In this document: one piece after another, positions 20,101-28,678 of the stretch
Layout of the letters: each line of letters starts with the position of its first letter
Numbering within the stretch: the stretch's first letter is position 1
Source of the DNA: an uncultured Flavobacteriales bacterium
GTDB taxonomy: Bacteria; Bacteroidota; Bacteroidia; Flavobacteriales_D; Crocinitomicaceae
Direction of reading: 5' to 3'
DNA: 64,000 nucleotides
Assembly: GCA_903939755.1 (NCBI GenBank)
Contig: CAJAII010000013.1
Coordinates: 53,422 to 117,421, forward strand
Made by a program: the position numbers and the translations under genes
Notes under the pieces: generated by a model
Database searches by the model: none
Seen by the model: only the letters and a program-made list of their open reading frames with translations
Told to the model about the DNA's origin: nothing

Positions 20101-20399
20101 TAGTTTCGGTATTAGTTTATGCGGTAATCTTACATTTCCGATATATCCCCGCAATGAAAAGTAAGTTTGTATTCAATATTGCTTCATTTTGGGGTTATTC
20201 CGCTATTTTATTCACCTTTTTTGGTGTTAACTTCATGCTTGTTGGATTACATTCCTACGCGCAAGGAGATGGATTAGGAAAAGTACCCAACTGGGTACTA
20301 GTTACCATATTAGTATTCGTATTGCTTAGTGTAACCGCTGGTATACGTAATAAAAATTACAATAAATTAAATTCAAAATCAACGCGCATTGGATCCTAA
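17196..20399 (+). CDS. Fused cytochrome c biogenesis protein (ResB/CcsB + CcsA)
   Basis: System II cytochrome c maturation moves haem across the inner membrane and attaches it to apocytochromes. This 1,067-aa protein joins the two usual subunits. The N-terminal half is ResB-like: three membrane helices near the start (about residues 12-105), a large periplasmic part with [13 protein letters not shown] before a fourth helix (about 450-470). The C-terminal half (from about 750) is CcsA, with several helices, haem-ligand His residues, and the tryptophan-rich WWD region [20 protein letters not shown]. Similar fusions are found in other Bacteroidota and in epsilon-proteobacteria. It is followed by an overlapping rluA-type gene. 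Confidence 0.93.
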   Translation: [1067 protein letters not shown]

Positions 20400-21066
20400 A
20401 AATATCTTATATGAAGACAATCATGTGATTGTTATCAATAAATTACCCTCAGAAATTGTTCAAGGCGATAAGACAGGTGATAAAACCATGCCTGATGGAA
20501 TCAAAGAATACTTGAAAGAGAAATACGATAAACCGGGCAATGTGTTTTGTGGGGTCGTTCATCGCTTAGACCGACCAACTAGTGGAGCGGTTATATTTGC
20601 GAAGACGAGCAAAGGATTAGAGCGATTAAATGCTCAATTTAGAGAAAAAGATACCCATAAAGTTTATTGGGCCATTGTTGAAAATTTACCGAAAGAAAAA
20701 GCTGGAGAACTCGTACATTTCCTAAAAAAGAATGAGAAGCAAAATAAAAGTTACGTTTGCACCCCTAAAACGTTGGGTGGAAAAGAAGCGAAGCTTAGTT
20801 ATCGTTTGATAAAATCCTCCGATAATTATCATTTATTGGAAGTTCATTTGGAAACGGGGCGACACCATCAAATTCGGGCGCAGCTATCCACCATTGGATG
20901 TACGATTAAAGGCGATTTAAAATATGGGGCTAAAAGATCGAATCCAGATGGATCCATTTGTTTGCATGCACGTGAATTATCATTCAATCATCCCACAACT
21001 AAAGATCCAATAACCATTATTGCACCTGTACCAAATGAACCTATTTGGCAATTTTTTGAGCAATAA
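20389..21066 (+). CDS. RluA-family pseudouridine synthase
   Basis: A 225-aa RNA pseudouridine synthase; the catalytic Asp is in VVHRLDRPTSGAV, followed by FAKTSKGLERLNAQFREK and the later RHHQIRAQLSTIG block. There is no S4 RNA-binding domain in front, so it belongs to the short RluA/TruC-like group. The start is TTG at 20389, inside the last codons of the ccs gene; no ATG exists before the conserved ILYEDNHVIVINK, so the non-ATG start is well supported. The 11-base overlap suggests coupled translation. The target uridine cannot be predicted. Confidence 0.88.
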   Translation: MDPKNILYEDNHVIVINKLPSEIVQGDKTGDKTMPDGIKEYLKEKYDKPGNVFCGVVHRLDRPTSGAVIFAKTSKGLERLNAQFREKDTHKVYWAIVENLPKEKAGELVHFLKKNEKQNKSYVCTPKTLGGKEAKLSYRLIKSSDNYHLLEVHLETGRHHQIRAQLSTIGCTIKGDLKYGAKRSNPDGSICLHARELSFNHPTTKDPITIIAPVPNEPIWQFFEQ

Positions 21067-21097
21067 AAAAGGCCGCTTTAAATAAAGCGACCTTTTT
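21066..21097. terminator. Bidirectional terminator between the pseudouridine synthase and DUF1573 genes
   Basis: AAAAAGG and CGCTTT on the left pair with AAAGCG and CCTTTTT on the right around an AAAT loop, with one C-A mismatch. A and T tracts flank both sides, so it can stop both convergent transcripts. Confidence 0.8.
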
Positions 21098-21113
21098 ACA
21101 ATAAGATTTAATA

Positions 21114-21557
21114 TTAATTTCCAGTTGGTGCGCCGATGTTATTTACAGGAGCTCCTCCTTCTGGTGCTGGTCCAACCTCACCTTTAATCCGAATGATTTT
21201 ACTCGGCTCATTGATAGCGTTCGAATCAATTGTTACGCTTTTGTTGATTGGACCTGGTCGCTTTGTATCGTATTTAACACGAATAGAACCCGTAGCTCCT
21301 GGAGCAATTGGCTCTTTTGACCACTCAGGAACAGTACAACCACATGATCCTTTTGCATTGGAAATGATTAATGGTTCATTACCAGTGTTTTTAAATTCGA
21401 AAGTACAATACGGATCAGCATCGTATTTGATTGAGCCATAATCATGTGTCTCTTTCATAAATTCGATTTTTGCACCTTTCTCAATTTGAGCAGATACCTT
21501 ATTTGTTGTTGCAGCTGCAACGAACAAAAGACAAAAAGTTAAAATTAGTTTTTTCAT
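21114..21557 (-). CDS. Secreted DUF1573 protein
   Basis: A 147-aa exported protein. The signal peptide ends near SAQ (about residue 24), and a single immunoglobulin-like DUF1573 domain follows: HDYGSIKYDADPYCTFEF, the hallmark SNAKGSCGCTVPEWSKEPI and PGPINKSVTIDSNA. The tail is rich in Gly, Pro and Asn. The GSCGC cysteines are conserved in the family, whose function is unknown. It has its own promoter and a bidirectional terminator, so it is expressed alone. Confidence 0.88.
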   Translation of the reverse strand: MKKLILTFCLLFVAAATTNKVSAQIEKGAKIEFMKETHDYGSIKYDADPYCTFEFKNTGNEPLIISNAKGSCGCTVPEWSKEPIAPGATGSIRVKYDTKRPGPINKSVTIDSNAINEPSKIIRIKGEVGPAPEGGAPVNNIGAPTGN

Positions 21558-21573
21558 AGCGTTATATTTTTAT

Positions 21574-21602
21574 CAAATATACATGGTAATTCCGAAGCTC
21601 AA
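21574..21602 (-). promoter_or_regulatory. Promoter of the DUF1573 gene
   Basis: On the minus strand TTG (21602-21600), 18 bases, TATATTTG (21581-21574): a full consensus match 16 bases before the ATG. Confidence 0.7.
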
Positions 21603-21638
21603 AAAAAATTAACAGAACATTAACAAGCTAAAATATGT

Positions 21639-22241
21639 TTATTTTTTTCGCTTGGTAGTTTGTTTAGATTGAAAGTCAATGAATTCGAAAAAATTCAACT
21701 CCATATGTTTTAATCGCACCATAATGTCTTGGCGCTTTTCTAACGTGAGATTCTTCTCTTTTAGCAACATGTTATAGTACTTTCTAACTTTGGCGGTATC
21801 GCGGGGTTCAATAACAACATCGTAACTAGATGCCATACTCTCTAATAAGAAATCACGGTTTTTAAAATTTGGGAATTTCGATATTAAAGTATCGCCATAA
21901 GCCATCGCTTCTTTTTGCGCTTTTAAATCTGAATATTTAATGTGAATTTTAAAAAGGCAATCTGCCGAATAAGCATCGTTTGGAAAATTCGTGTAATAAC
22001 GTTTGAGACGGTTTATTAATTCCAATTGAGTCAAACTAGGAATCTTACTCGCCGTTTTAGGATTTTTTTGAAGAGCAATAATTGAATCCTCCATGTATTT
22101 TATTGATTGTATTAACTCCCCCTTAGTCAATGGCTTTTCAGCTGATATTTCATTATCCTTTGCATCTTGGTTGTTACAAGATACTAGACTTAAGAGCATG
22201 AAGAAGCTCAAAAACACGAAATGTCGATTCAATATAGTCAT
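21639..22241 (-). CDS. Small TPR-like lipoprotein of unknown function
   Basis: I do not recognise the family. The 200-aa product has a signal peptide with lipobox SLVSC (Cys22), then a low-complexity linker and helical segments resembling tetratricopeptide pairs (RLKRYYTNFPNDAYSADCLF and GDTLISKFPNFKNRDFLL). It ends in a basic tail. The start overlaps the end of def by 4 bases, so it is transcribed with ruvX and def. It is probably attached to a membrane facing the periplasm. No enzymatic motif is seen. Confidence 0.8.
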   Translation of the reverse strand: MTILNRHFVFLSFFMLLSLVSCNNQDAKDNEISAEKPLTKGELIQSIKYMEDSIIALQKNPKTASKIPSLTQLELINRLKRYYTNFPNDAYSADCLFKIHIKYSDLKAQKEAMAYGDTLISKFPNFKNRDFLLESMASSYDVVIEPRDTAKVRKYYNMLLKEKNLTLEKRQDIMVRLKHMELNFFEFIDFQSKQTTKRKK

Positions 22242-22825
22242 TTGTTTTTTTTATTAAATTTCATTTTATAATCCACATCCACCAAACCCAACGCAATGTT
22301 CCCTAAGCGTTTGGCTAGTAGTTTCTTTTTTAGTGGGGCCAATTTATCAATGAATAAAACTCCCTCTAAGTGATCATATTCGTGCTGAATTATTCGTGCA
22401 GCATACCCATCAAAACGGTCTTCATGAAACAACCAGTTCTCATCATAATAGGAAACAATAACCGATTCTTTTCTACTCACGTTTTCTCGGATCTTTGGAA
22501 TAGACAAACACCCCTCTTGAAATGCCCAAACATCACCTGTTTGCTCCTCAATTATTGGATTAATAAATACTTTTTTAAACGTTTCTATTCCCACGGCTTT
22601 AGGATCCGGCTCATCACCTTCCTCATCAGCGAACGGTGCCCCGTCTACGATAAAAAGACGAATACTCTGCCCTATTTGTGGAGCAGCTAAACCGACGCCT
22701 TTGGCTTTATACATTGTTTCATACATGTCAGCTATTAATTCAGTTATTCCAACTGAATTTTCTGGAATTTCCTCAGCAACCACCTTTAAGATCGGATCAC
22801 CATAAGCTACAATAGGCAAAATCAT
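22238..22825 (-). CDS. def: Peptide deformylase
   Basis: A metal hydrolase that removes the formyl group from new N-termini. The 195-aa protein carries all three family motifs: GVGLAAPQIG (43-52), EGCLS (104-108, Cys106) and QHEYDH (147-152; metal ligands His148 and His152, catalytic Glu149). Size is normal for the Bacteroidota type. It lies 35 bases after ruvX on the same strand and overlaps a lipoprotein gene by 4 bases. def is more often next to fmt; here it is with ruvX, as in other flavobacteria. Confidence 0.97.
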   Translation of the reverse strand: MILPIVAYGDPILKVVAEEIPENSVGITELIADMYETMYKAKGVGLAAPQIGQSIRLFIVDGAPFADEEGDEPDPKAVGIETFKKVFINPIIEEQTGDVWAFQEGCLSIPKIRENVSRKESVIVSYYDENWLFHEDRFDGYAARIIQHEYDHLEGVLFIDKLAPLKKKLLAKRLGNIALGLVDVDYKMKFNKKNK

Positions 22826-22860
22826 GCTAATTAATTTGATGCAAAAGTAATAAAGGAACT

Positions 22861-23271
22861 TTAACTATCATAAGTATCCATATAATCTTGTAAGATCAAC
22901 GTGGCACTTATGGTATCCACTAAACCTTTATTTTTCTTTTGTTTCGCTTTTCCACCTTGATGAATGGCTTGCATTGCACGAGACGAAGACATTCGCTCAT
23001 CTTGTAATTCTACCGGCAAGGCAAATTGTTTTTCCAAGGCAACTTTTAACAATCTTACATTTTCAGTGATATGCGTATCGGTACCATCCAATGATGTTGG
23101 AAATCCTAATACAATCAGTTTTATCTTTTCCTTATCAATCAGTTTAATCAAAAAATCCATAAGTTGATCGGAAGCAATCGCAGCGTAAGGACTAGCAATA
23201 ATACCCAAGTCATCTGTCATGGCTAAGCCTGTTCTTTTTAATCCAAAATCAATTCCGATTGCTTTTTCCAT
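22861..23271 (-). CDS. ruvX: Putative pre-16S rRNA nuclease / Holliday junction resolvase-like YqgF
   Basis: A 136-aa RNase H-fold protein of the YqgF family. It starts IGIDFGLKRTGLAMTDD with the first catalytic Asp, continues with VLGFPTSLDGTDT, and has the conserved ELQDERMSSSRA segment before a final VDTISATLILQDYMD carrying the last acidic residue. I chose the ATG at 23271 because the domain begins there; an upstream in-frame extension of 15 residues is hydrophobic and not part of the family. It is the first gene of ruvX-def-lipoprotein. Confidence 0.94.
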   Translation of the reverse strand: MEKAIGIDFGLKRTGLAMTDDLGIIASPYAAIASDQLMDFLIKLIDKEKIKLIVLGFPTSLDGTDTHITENVRLLKVALEKQFALPVELQDERMSSSRAMQAIHQGGKAKQKKNKGLVDTISATLILQDYMDTYDS

Positions 23272-23417
23272 AGCGTAAAAATACGATAAACAAAAAAGTA
23301 AATGCATAACAAACACATTGTTTCTAAACCAATTCGATTCCCTGTAGCAATTGAACTTTAATCAACTCTATTTATTTTTTATAGAAGGTGAATACTTTAA
23401 AACACTAAAAATAACTT

Positions 23418-23425
23418 TATTTTTG
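23418..23425 (+). promoter_or_regulatory. Possible -7 element of the orphan lipoprotein gene
   Basis: TATTTTTG matches TAnnTTTG exactly and lies 48 bases before the ATG at 23474. Its position inside the longer open frame favours the downstream start. No well-spaced TTG is present. Confidence 0.35.
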
Positions 23426-23473
23426 TCCTATATTTACTTATATTACGTTCAAACAACTTATTACTTGACTATT

Positions 23474-24280
23474 ATGAATATCAAGAACCTTATTTATATT
23501 ATTGTTGCAACCATAACGCTAGTTGCTTGTCAAACGAGAAATGAATCGTTATTAGATCCTAACACAGGTGCACCGATTTCAAAAAAACCAGGCGGTGCAT
23601 TTGGAAATGAAGCACAATATGAAAATGCCATGAAGAGCATCGATGATAATCCAGCTTTACTTCAAATTCGCAGCTTAATTTACAGCAATGATAATGGCGA
23701 AAAACAATCCGTGAATGGTCTGATTGATGAAAATGGCGAAATATTAAAATTATCCCAAGAATATTCAGACACAAAAGGAACAACAATAGCCATCCATTGT
23801 TATTTCAAGAATAAAAAACTTATTAGTGCCATAAACAAAACCGTTGTAAGTGCCGACAAAAAGAGTTTTTGCAGAGAAATAAAGTCTTATTATGGTGAAA
23901 ACGAAAAGGTTGTTTATAGCTGTTCGAGAAAAGCGAAAAGTGAAATAGACTTGGAAAAAATTGATTTCATTGCCGACAAAAAATACAATTTTAGCTATTC
24001 AGAAGCCATGGAAATATTAAAACAAACTGGAAGATTTGAAACTCGATTTTTAAGTTTTATGGATGCCGCCGGGAAAGAATTTATTGTGGTAGGGACAAGT
24101 GGAAAAGACGCTTATTTCTCAGTTTTAGCCATTCAGCCTGATATAAAAGCTATACAATTAATTCAAGCTGATGAAAAAAAGTACCTAAATAAATTACTTA
24201 AGGTAGAATTTACAGAGGTGACAGAAGCGGACGGATTTACATTTCAGGGGTTATTAAATGCGGAAATTCTAGAAAAATAA
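23474..24280 (+). CDS. Lipoprotein of unknown function
   Basis: The frame is open from 23351, but the ATG at 23474 starts a clean lipoprotein signal, MNIKNLIYIIVATITLVAC (lipobox Cys19), so I use that; the product is 268 aa. After an Asn/Pro-rich linker the body has beta-rich segments with alternating charged residues, and no catalytic motif, repeat or known domain can be seen. It stands alone between the divergent ruvX operon and a TonB-receptor-like gene on the same strand, 51 bases away with its own probable promoter. Outer-membrane attachment is likely. No function can be offered. Confidence 0.75.
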   Translation: MNIKNLIYIIVATITLVACQTRNESLLDPNTGAPISKKPGGAFGNEAQYENAMKSIDDNPALLQIRSLIYSNDNGEKQSVNGLIDENGEILKLSQEYSDTKGTTIAIHCYFKNKKLISAINKTVVSADKKSFCREIKSYYGENEKVVYSCSRKAKSEIDLEKIDFIADKKYNFSYSEAMEILKQTGRFETRFLSFMDAAGKEFIVVGTSGKDAYFSVLAIQPDIKAIQLIQADEKKYLNKLLKVEFTEVTEADGFTFQGLLNAEILEK

Positions 24281-24298
24281 TCATTTCTGTGAAAGTTG

Positions 24299-24306
24299 TA
24301 CCTTTG
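24299..24306 (+). promoter_or_regulatory. Possible -7 element of the outer-membrane barrel gene
   Basis: TACCTTTG is an exact TAnnTTTG match 25 bases before the ATG at 24332. No TTG at the right spacing. Confidence 0.4.
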
Positions 24307-24331
24307 ACAACTTTTAAGTTAATTCATCTCT

Positions 24332-27067
24332 ATGAAGCGCATTTTCTCCTTATCTATTTCCGTCTTTTTTCTTCTTTTAGGCAATGTCCTATTTGGGCAA
24401 GCAATGAAAATAACAGGAACAATTTACGATACTACGGGCGTTACACCACTCAGCAATGCAACAATTACCGCGGTAAGAATTAACGACTCCTTATTGTTAA
24501 GTTTTACGCATTCAAATAAAAATGGGCAATTTGAATTAAAGGGATTCGCAATTGATACATTTACCCTCTATATTGAGCACCCAAGTTTTGAAACAAAATC
24601 AATTTATATTTTTGGAAATCAAGAGAATGCAATATTGGATGTAAAATCAATTAAACTAGGCACAAAGGTCCAAGAATTTGATGAGGTTATGATTTATGCG
24701 AATAAAAATCCCATATATTATAGAGGGGACACCTTGGTTTATGTAGCGGATTCGTTTAAAGTAGGAGAAAATGCGGTTGTCGAAGACCTGCTGAAAAAAT
24801 TACCAGGAATAAAAATTGATAAAGACGGAAAAATCACCTCACAAGGAAAAGAAATTAGCAAAGTGTTAGTTGATGGCGATGAGTTTTTTGGCTCCGATCC
24901 GACCATAGCGACGAAAAACCTTGCGGCAAAAGGAGTTGAATCCGTTCAAGTCTATGAGAAGAAAAACGAAGATGCAGGATTAGGGAGTGATGAAAAAATT
25001 CAAGTCATGGATTTGAAATTAAAAGATGATGCAAAACGAGGCTATTTCGGGAAAATTTCTGGCGCATCGGATTTCATGCTGATAAGTGATAATGGTTTTT
25101 ATGAAGGGGAGTTACTCTTTAATAAATTTGATAAAAATCGGAAGATCTCGGTTTTCGCGCTAAGTTCAAATACGCCAAGGTCCAATTTTGGATGGGGAGA
25201 CATGAATAAGTTTGGCTTGGAAAACGAACGTGATAACAGTGGTATGAATATGTGGGATCAAAAGGCAAAAAATAATACTGGCGGAGTACCACAAACATTA
25301 AAGGCCGGTATTTATTACTCAGATCGTTTCGGGAAAACCGGAAAAATTGGTTTTAACTATTCGTTTTATAACAACAAACTGAATTCAGTAGCGAATAGCT
25401 TATCACAGTATTTTTTGGCAGACTCTAGTTATTACACTAGAGATTCGAGTAATGATATCTCTAATAATCAATCACACAATGTTAATTTTAACATTAGCAG
25501 CAATTTGGATTCATTAACAACATTTAAAATTAAACCTAGTGTTTCTTTCGATATTGCCAATACAGAAAATAGCAGCTCAGCTAAATTTCTCGGAGAAGAC
25601 TTCACGCCTTCTTTTGAAACTATTATTCAAAACAACAATGAATCAAAGGGGATTAATTTTCGAAATGAAATAACAATTGGTAGAAAATTTAAATTACCCC
25701 GCAGGGAGCTAGAATTCAAATACGTTACACAGCTTATTGACAATAAAACAGATGGGAAACTGATTACGCAATCTCTTGATTCAATTGACCAGAAAAAGAT
25801 TAATAATAATTCAAGTATGAGTCATTACAGTTATTTAACCTACACAGAGCCATTCAACAAAAACTGGAAAGGACAAGTAGAATATTTGTTCGAATATGGT
25901 ACCTCAAAACAAGATAAACAGACATTTGATAGAGGCCTTGATAGTTCTTACACGCAAAATGTTGCGTTTCTAAGTAATCAATTTGACAATAACAGAATTC
26001 AACACAAAGGAACAGGATTACTTATTTATGAGACCAATAGCCAAACCATTATTGGTGGCCTTGGTTTTAGATCAATCACGATTAATAACAACAATTTAGT
26101 GAGCGATACAAGCATCAATCAGCAAATCTATAATTTCCTTCCTCGGTTTAGTTATCAATTTAAGCCAAGTATGAGTAAGCGACTAGGTATTTTTTATACC
26201 ACCAACTCCTCACAACCAAGTATTTCAGATCTTCAACCGGTTCAAGACAATAGTAATCCCAACAGAATAAAAGTGGGTAATCCCGATCTAAAACCAAATT
26301 ATGTTCACAACCTACGCATTAATTTTAATACCTGGCAAGCAATGACTGGTCGCTATATTTGGTCTGGTGCGAATGCATCCTTAACAAATAATGCCTTTGC
26401 TTCTTCAACCGACTTTGATAGTTTTGGACGGCAAACTTCAAAAACAGAAAATGTCGACGGGAATTTATTTGCCAATGTATTTGCAGGTATGGGCCTTCCC
26501 ATATTAAATCGAAAAATTGAGTTTTCCCCTAATATGAATGCCTCCTATAACAAATATTCAAACTTTATTAATACCCAACAAAACATCACCAAAAACACCG
26601 CGCTGTCTGGAGGAATTGATATAGAATTACAATTGGACTCATTGGAAATTACATTAAGTCAATCCTATAGCTACAACAAGCCTGTTAGTTCCTTGTCAGC
26701 TGCGTCCAGTTTGCCTTATTCTTCTCAAAATTATGGCCTAGATTTCAAATGGACATTGGCTAGTCACTTTATCATTGAATTTGATGCAAGCTATGCAATC
26801 AATTCACAAAGAGCAAATGGCTACAATAAAAATTTATTCATCATTAATGCCGAAATTAAAAAAGGATTTGGTTCAAGGCAAAACACCATTCTTTCTATTC
26901 AAGCCAATGATATACTCAACCAAAACTTAACGGTTCAACGACAATTAAACGGCAACATCGTAACAGATAATTTTACTAAAATTATTTCCCGGTATTTTTT
27001 AATGAAACTTGTGTATAAATTCAATAACAATAAAACGAAAGAAGATGATTTCAGTGGTTGGCATTAA
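24332..27067 (+). CDS. TonB-dependent receptor-like outer-membrane beta-barrel protein
   Basis: A 911-aa outer-membrane protein. A signal peptide ends near FGQ (about residue 22). Next is a carboxypeptidase-regulatory-like beta domain (about 24-110; ITGTIYDTTGVTPLSNATIT), then a plug-like segment (about 125-235; VVEDLLKKLPGIKIDKDGK and VLVDGDEFFGSDPTIATKNL), and a long beta-barrel ending in an aromatic-rich strand (YFLMKLVYKF) plus a few residues. This is the outer-membrane beta-barrel family common in Bacteroidota, related to TonB receptors. A clear TonB box was not identified. It is followed by an overlapping GLPGLI gene, a frequent partner. The substrate is unknown. Confidence 0.85.
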   Translation: MKRIFSLSISVFFLLLGNVLFGQAMKITGTIYDTTGVTPLSNATITAVRINDSLLLSFTHSNKNGQFELKGFAIDTFTLYIEHPSFETKSIYIFGNQENAILDVKSIKLGTKVQEFDEVMIYANKNPIYYRGDTLVYVADSFKVGENAVVEDLLKKLPGIKIDKDGKITSQGKEISKVLVDGDEFFGSDPTIATKNLAAKGVESVQVYEKKNEDAGLGSDEKIQVMDLKLKDDAKRGYFGKISGASDFMLISDNGFYEGELLFNKFDKNRKISVFALSSNTPRSNFGWGDMNKFGLENERDNSGMNMWDQKAKNNTGGVPQTLKAGIYYSDRFGKTGKIGFNYSFYNNKLNSVANSLSQYFLADSSYYTRDSSNDISNNQSHNVNFNISSNLDSLTTFKIKPSVSFDIANTENSSSAKFLGEDFTPSFETIIQNNNESKGINFRNEITIGRKFKLPRRELEFKYVTQLIDNKTDGKLITQSLDSIDQKKINNNSSMSHYSYLTYTEPFNKNWKGQVEYLFEYGTSKQDKQTFDRGLDSSYTQNVAFLSNQFDNNRIQHKGTGLLIYETNSQTIIGGLGFRSITINNNNLVSDTSINQQIYNFLPRFSYQFKPSMSKRLGIFYTTNSSQPSISDLQPVQDNSNPNRIKVGNPDLKPNYVHNLRINFNTWQAMTGRYIWSGANASLTNNAFASSTDFDSFGRQTSKTENVDGNLFANVFAGMGLPILNRKIEFSPNMNASYNKYSNFINTQQNITKNTALSGGIDIELQLDSLEITLSQSYSYNKPVSSLSAASSLPYSSQNYGLDFKWTLASHFIIEFDASYAINSQRANGYNKNLFIINAEIKKGFGSRQNTILSIQANDILNQNLTVQRQLNGNIVTDNFTKIISRYFLMKLVYKFNNNKTKEDDFSGWH

Positions 27068-27782
27068 GCGGTTACTTTTTATGGTTTTATGTATGTGCCA
27101 TGTTAGTTCATGGTCGCAGGTTTATTCTTCTGGGAAAATCACCTACGAAAGAAGAACGAATTTAATGAAGCGATTCAACGATCCACGAATGAAACGTTTT
27201 GTTACCGAGGAAAATAAAATTAAAACCGAAGAATTCACTTTAACTTTTAACGATACCATATCCTATTTCAAACCAGTGCCGACGAATACCGTGGATGAAA
27301 TGGCATGGATGACAACCAAAAACCAATATTATCAATTCTTAAACGAACAGAAACAGCTTTCTATTCTTTCCATATTTGGACAAGATGTCTATATCAAAGA
27401 CTCATTGCCTATGAGACCATGGAAGATAACAGAAAGCAAGCGAATTATTAGCGGTTATAATTGCCGGAAAGCGATTTACCAAAAAAATGATTCTACCCGT
27501 ATTTACGCTTGGTATTCTACTTCAATTACTACATCTGTTGGCCCAGAAGGCTTTTGTGGATTACCAGGTCTTATTTTAGGCATCGCAACAGAAGATGGCG
27601 GGATTATTTACTTTGCAAAAAAAGTAGAGATCTTGCAAAACATTCCTTCGGAAACCTTTAAGATTGACGCTGGAAAGAATAAATATTTCACGATGTTAGA
27701 ATTTAAAGCTAAAATTGAGAAAGAATATGGCAATACCCCTTGGGGAAAACGTATTTTTGTCGACTTATTTAGATGGCTTTAA
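27045..27782 (+). CDS. GLPGLI-family secreted protein
   Basis: Named after its signature motif, seen here as GFCGLPGLILGI. The 245-aa product, read from the ATG at 27045, has a signal peptide ending near SWSQ and a beta-rich body with CRKAIYQ, IYAWYSTSI and GGIIYFAKKVEI blocks in the family order. The frame is open upstream to 27009, but the residues before 27045 are polar and basic and would disturb the signal peptide. It overlaps the end of the barrel gene by 23 bases, so translation is probably coupled. The family is periplasmic or outer-membrane associated with no defined function. Confidence 0.88.
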   Translation: MISVVGIKRLLFMVLCMCHVSSWSQVYSSGKITYERRTNLMKRFNDPRMKRFVTEENKIKTEEFTLTFNDTISYFKPVPTNTVDEMAWMTTKNQYYQFLNEQKQLSILSIFGQDVYIKDSLPMRPWKITESKRIISGYNCRKAIYQKNDSTRIYAWYSTSITTSVGPEGFCGLPGLILGIATEDGGIIYFAKKVEILQNIPSETFKIDAGKNKYFTMLEFKAKIEKEYGNTPWGKRIFVDLFRWL

Positions 27783-27811
27783 AACAAAGAGTTTAAACTA
27801 AAAATAAAATA

Positions 27812-28678
27812 ATGAAAGGGATTATTTTAGCAGGAGGTTCAGGAACAAGGTTACATCCATTAACCTTAGCCGTGAGTAAACAGCTCATGCCCGTTTACGA
27901 CAAACCTATGATTTATTACCCACTCTCCATCTTAATGAGTGCGGGAATAAGAGAAATCCTCATTATTTCTACCCCACATGATTTGCCAAATTTTGAGAAA
28001 CTATTAGGAAATGGTCATTCATTAGGATGTGAATTTTCATACGCTGTTCAAGAAATTCCAAATGGCTTAGCGCAAGCATTCGTTATTGGAGAAGAATTTA
28101 TTGGACAAGATAAAGTAGCTTTAATATTAGGGGATAATATATTTTACGGCGTTGGAATGGATGCCTTATTAAAAGAGAACAATGACCCGACTGGAGGAGT
28201 TGTTTATGCTTACCATGTGAGTGATCCTGAACGGTATGGTGTAGTGGAGTTTGACGCAGAAATGAGGGCATTATCCATCGAAGAGAAACCAAAGAAACCA
28301 AAATCAAATTTCGCTGTACCTGGACTATATTTTTATGATAATTCGGTAATTAAAATAGCGAAAAACCTCCAGCCCTCAATGCGTGGAGAATACGAAATTA
28401 CGGACATCAATGCTACCTATCTCAAAATGGGAAAGCTAAAAGTAGCAAGCCTAGACAGAGGTACCGCATGGCTAGACACCGGGACTTTTTCCTCTTTAAT
28501 GCAAGCAGGGCAATTTGTTCAAGTAATTGAAGAAAGACAGGGTTTGAAAATAGGATGTATAGAAGAAGTAGCCTATCGGAATGGCTTTATCACCAAAGAA
28601 GAACTTAGAAAAATAGCAGAACCACTGGTAAAAAGTGGTTACGGTAATTACCTACTAAATTTGATTAAACGAAGATGA
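27812..28678 (+). CDS. rmlA: Glucose-1-phosphate thymidylyltransferase
   Basis: RmlA makes dTDP-glucose from dTTP and glucose-1-phosphate, the first step to dTDP-rhamnose and related sugars for surface polysaccharide. The 288-aa enzyme opens [18 protein letters not shown] (nucleotide-binding loop 7-13), followed by [28 protein letters not shown] and [17 protein letters not shown], all diagnostic. Length is standard. rmlB, rmlC and rmlD are not in the window; instead it overlaps a polyprenyl synthase gene by 4 bases. Confidence 0.97.
   Translation: MKGIILAGGSGTRLHPLTLAVSKQLMPVYDKPMIYYPLSILMSAGIREILIISTPHDLPNFEKLLGNGHSLGCEFSYAVQEIPNGLAQAFVIGEEFIGQDKVALILGDNIFYGVGMDALLKENNDPTGGVVYAYHVSDPERYGVVEFDAEMRALSIEEKPKKPKSNFAVPGLYFYDNSVIKIAKNLQPSMRGEYEITDINATYLKMGKLKVASLDRGTAWLDTGTFSSLMQAGQFVQVIEERQGLKIGCIEEVAYRNGFITKEELRKIAEPLVKSGYGNYLLNLIKRR

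Noticed and set aside
23272..23473. Coding extension upstream of the lipoprotein gene (frame open from 23351)
   Set aside because: The extra 41 residues would precede a clean lipoprotein signal peptide and overlap a -7 promoter element; I treat them as non-coding.
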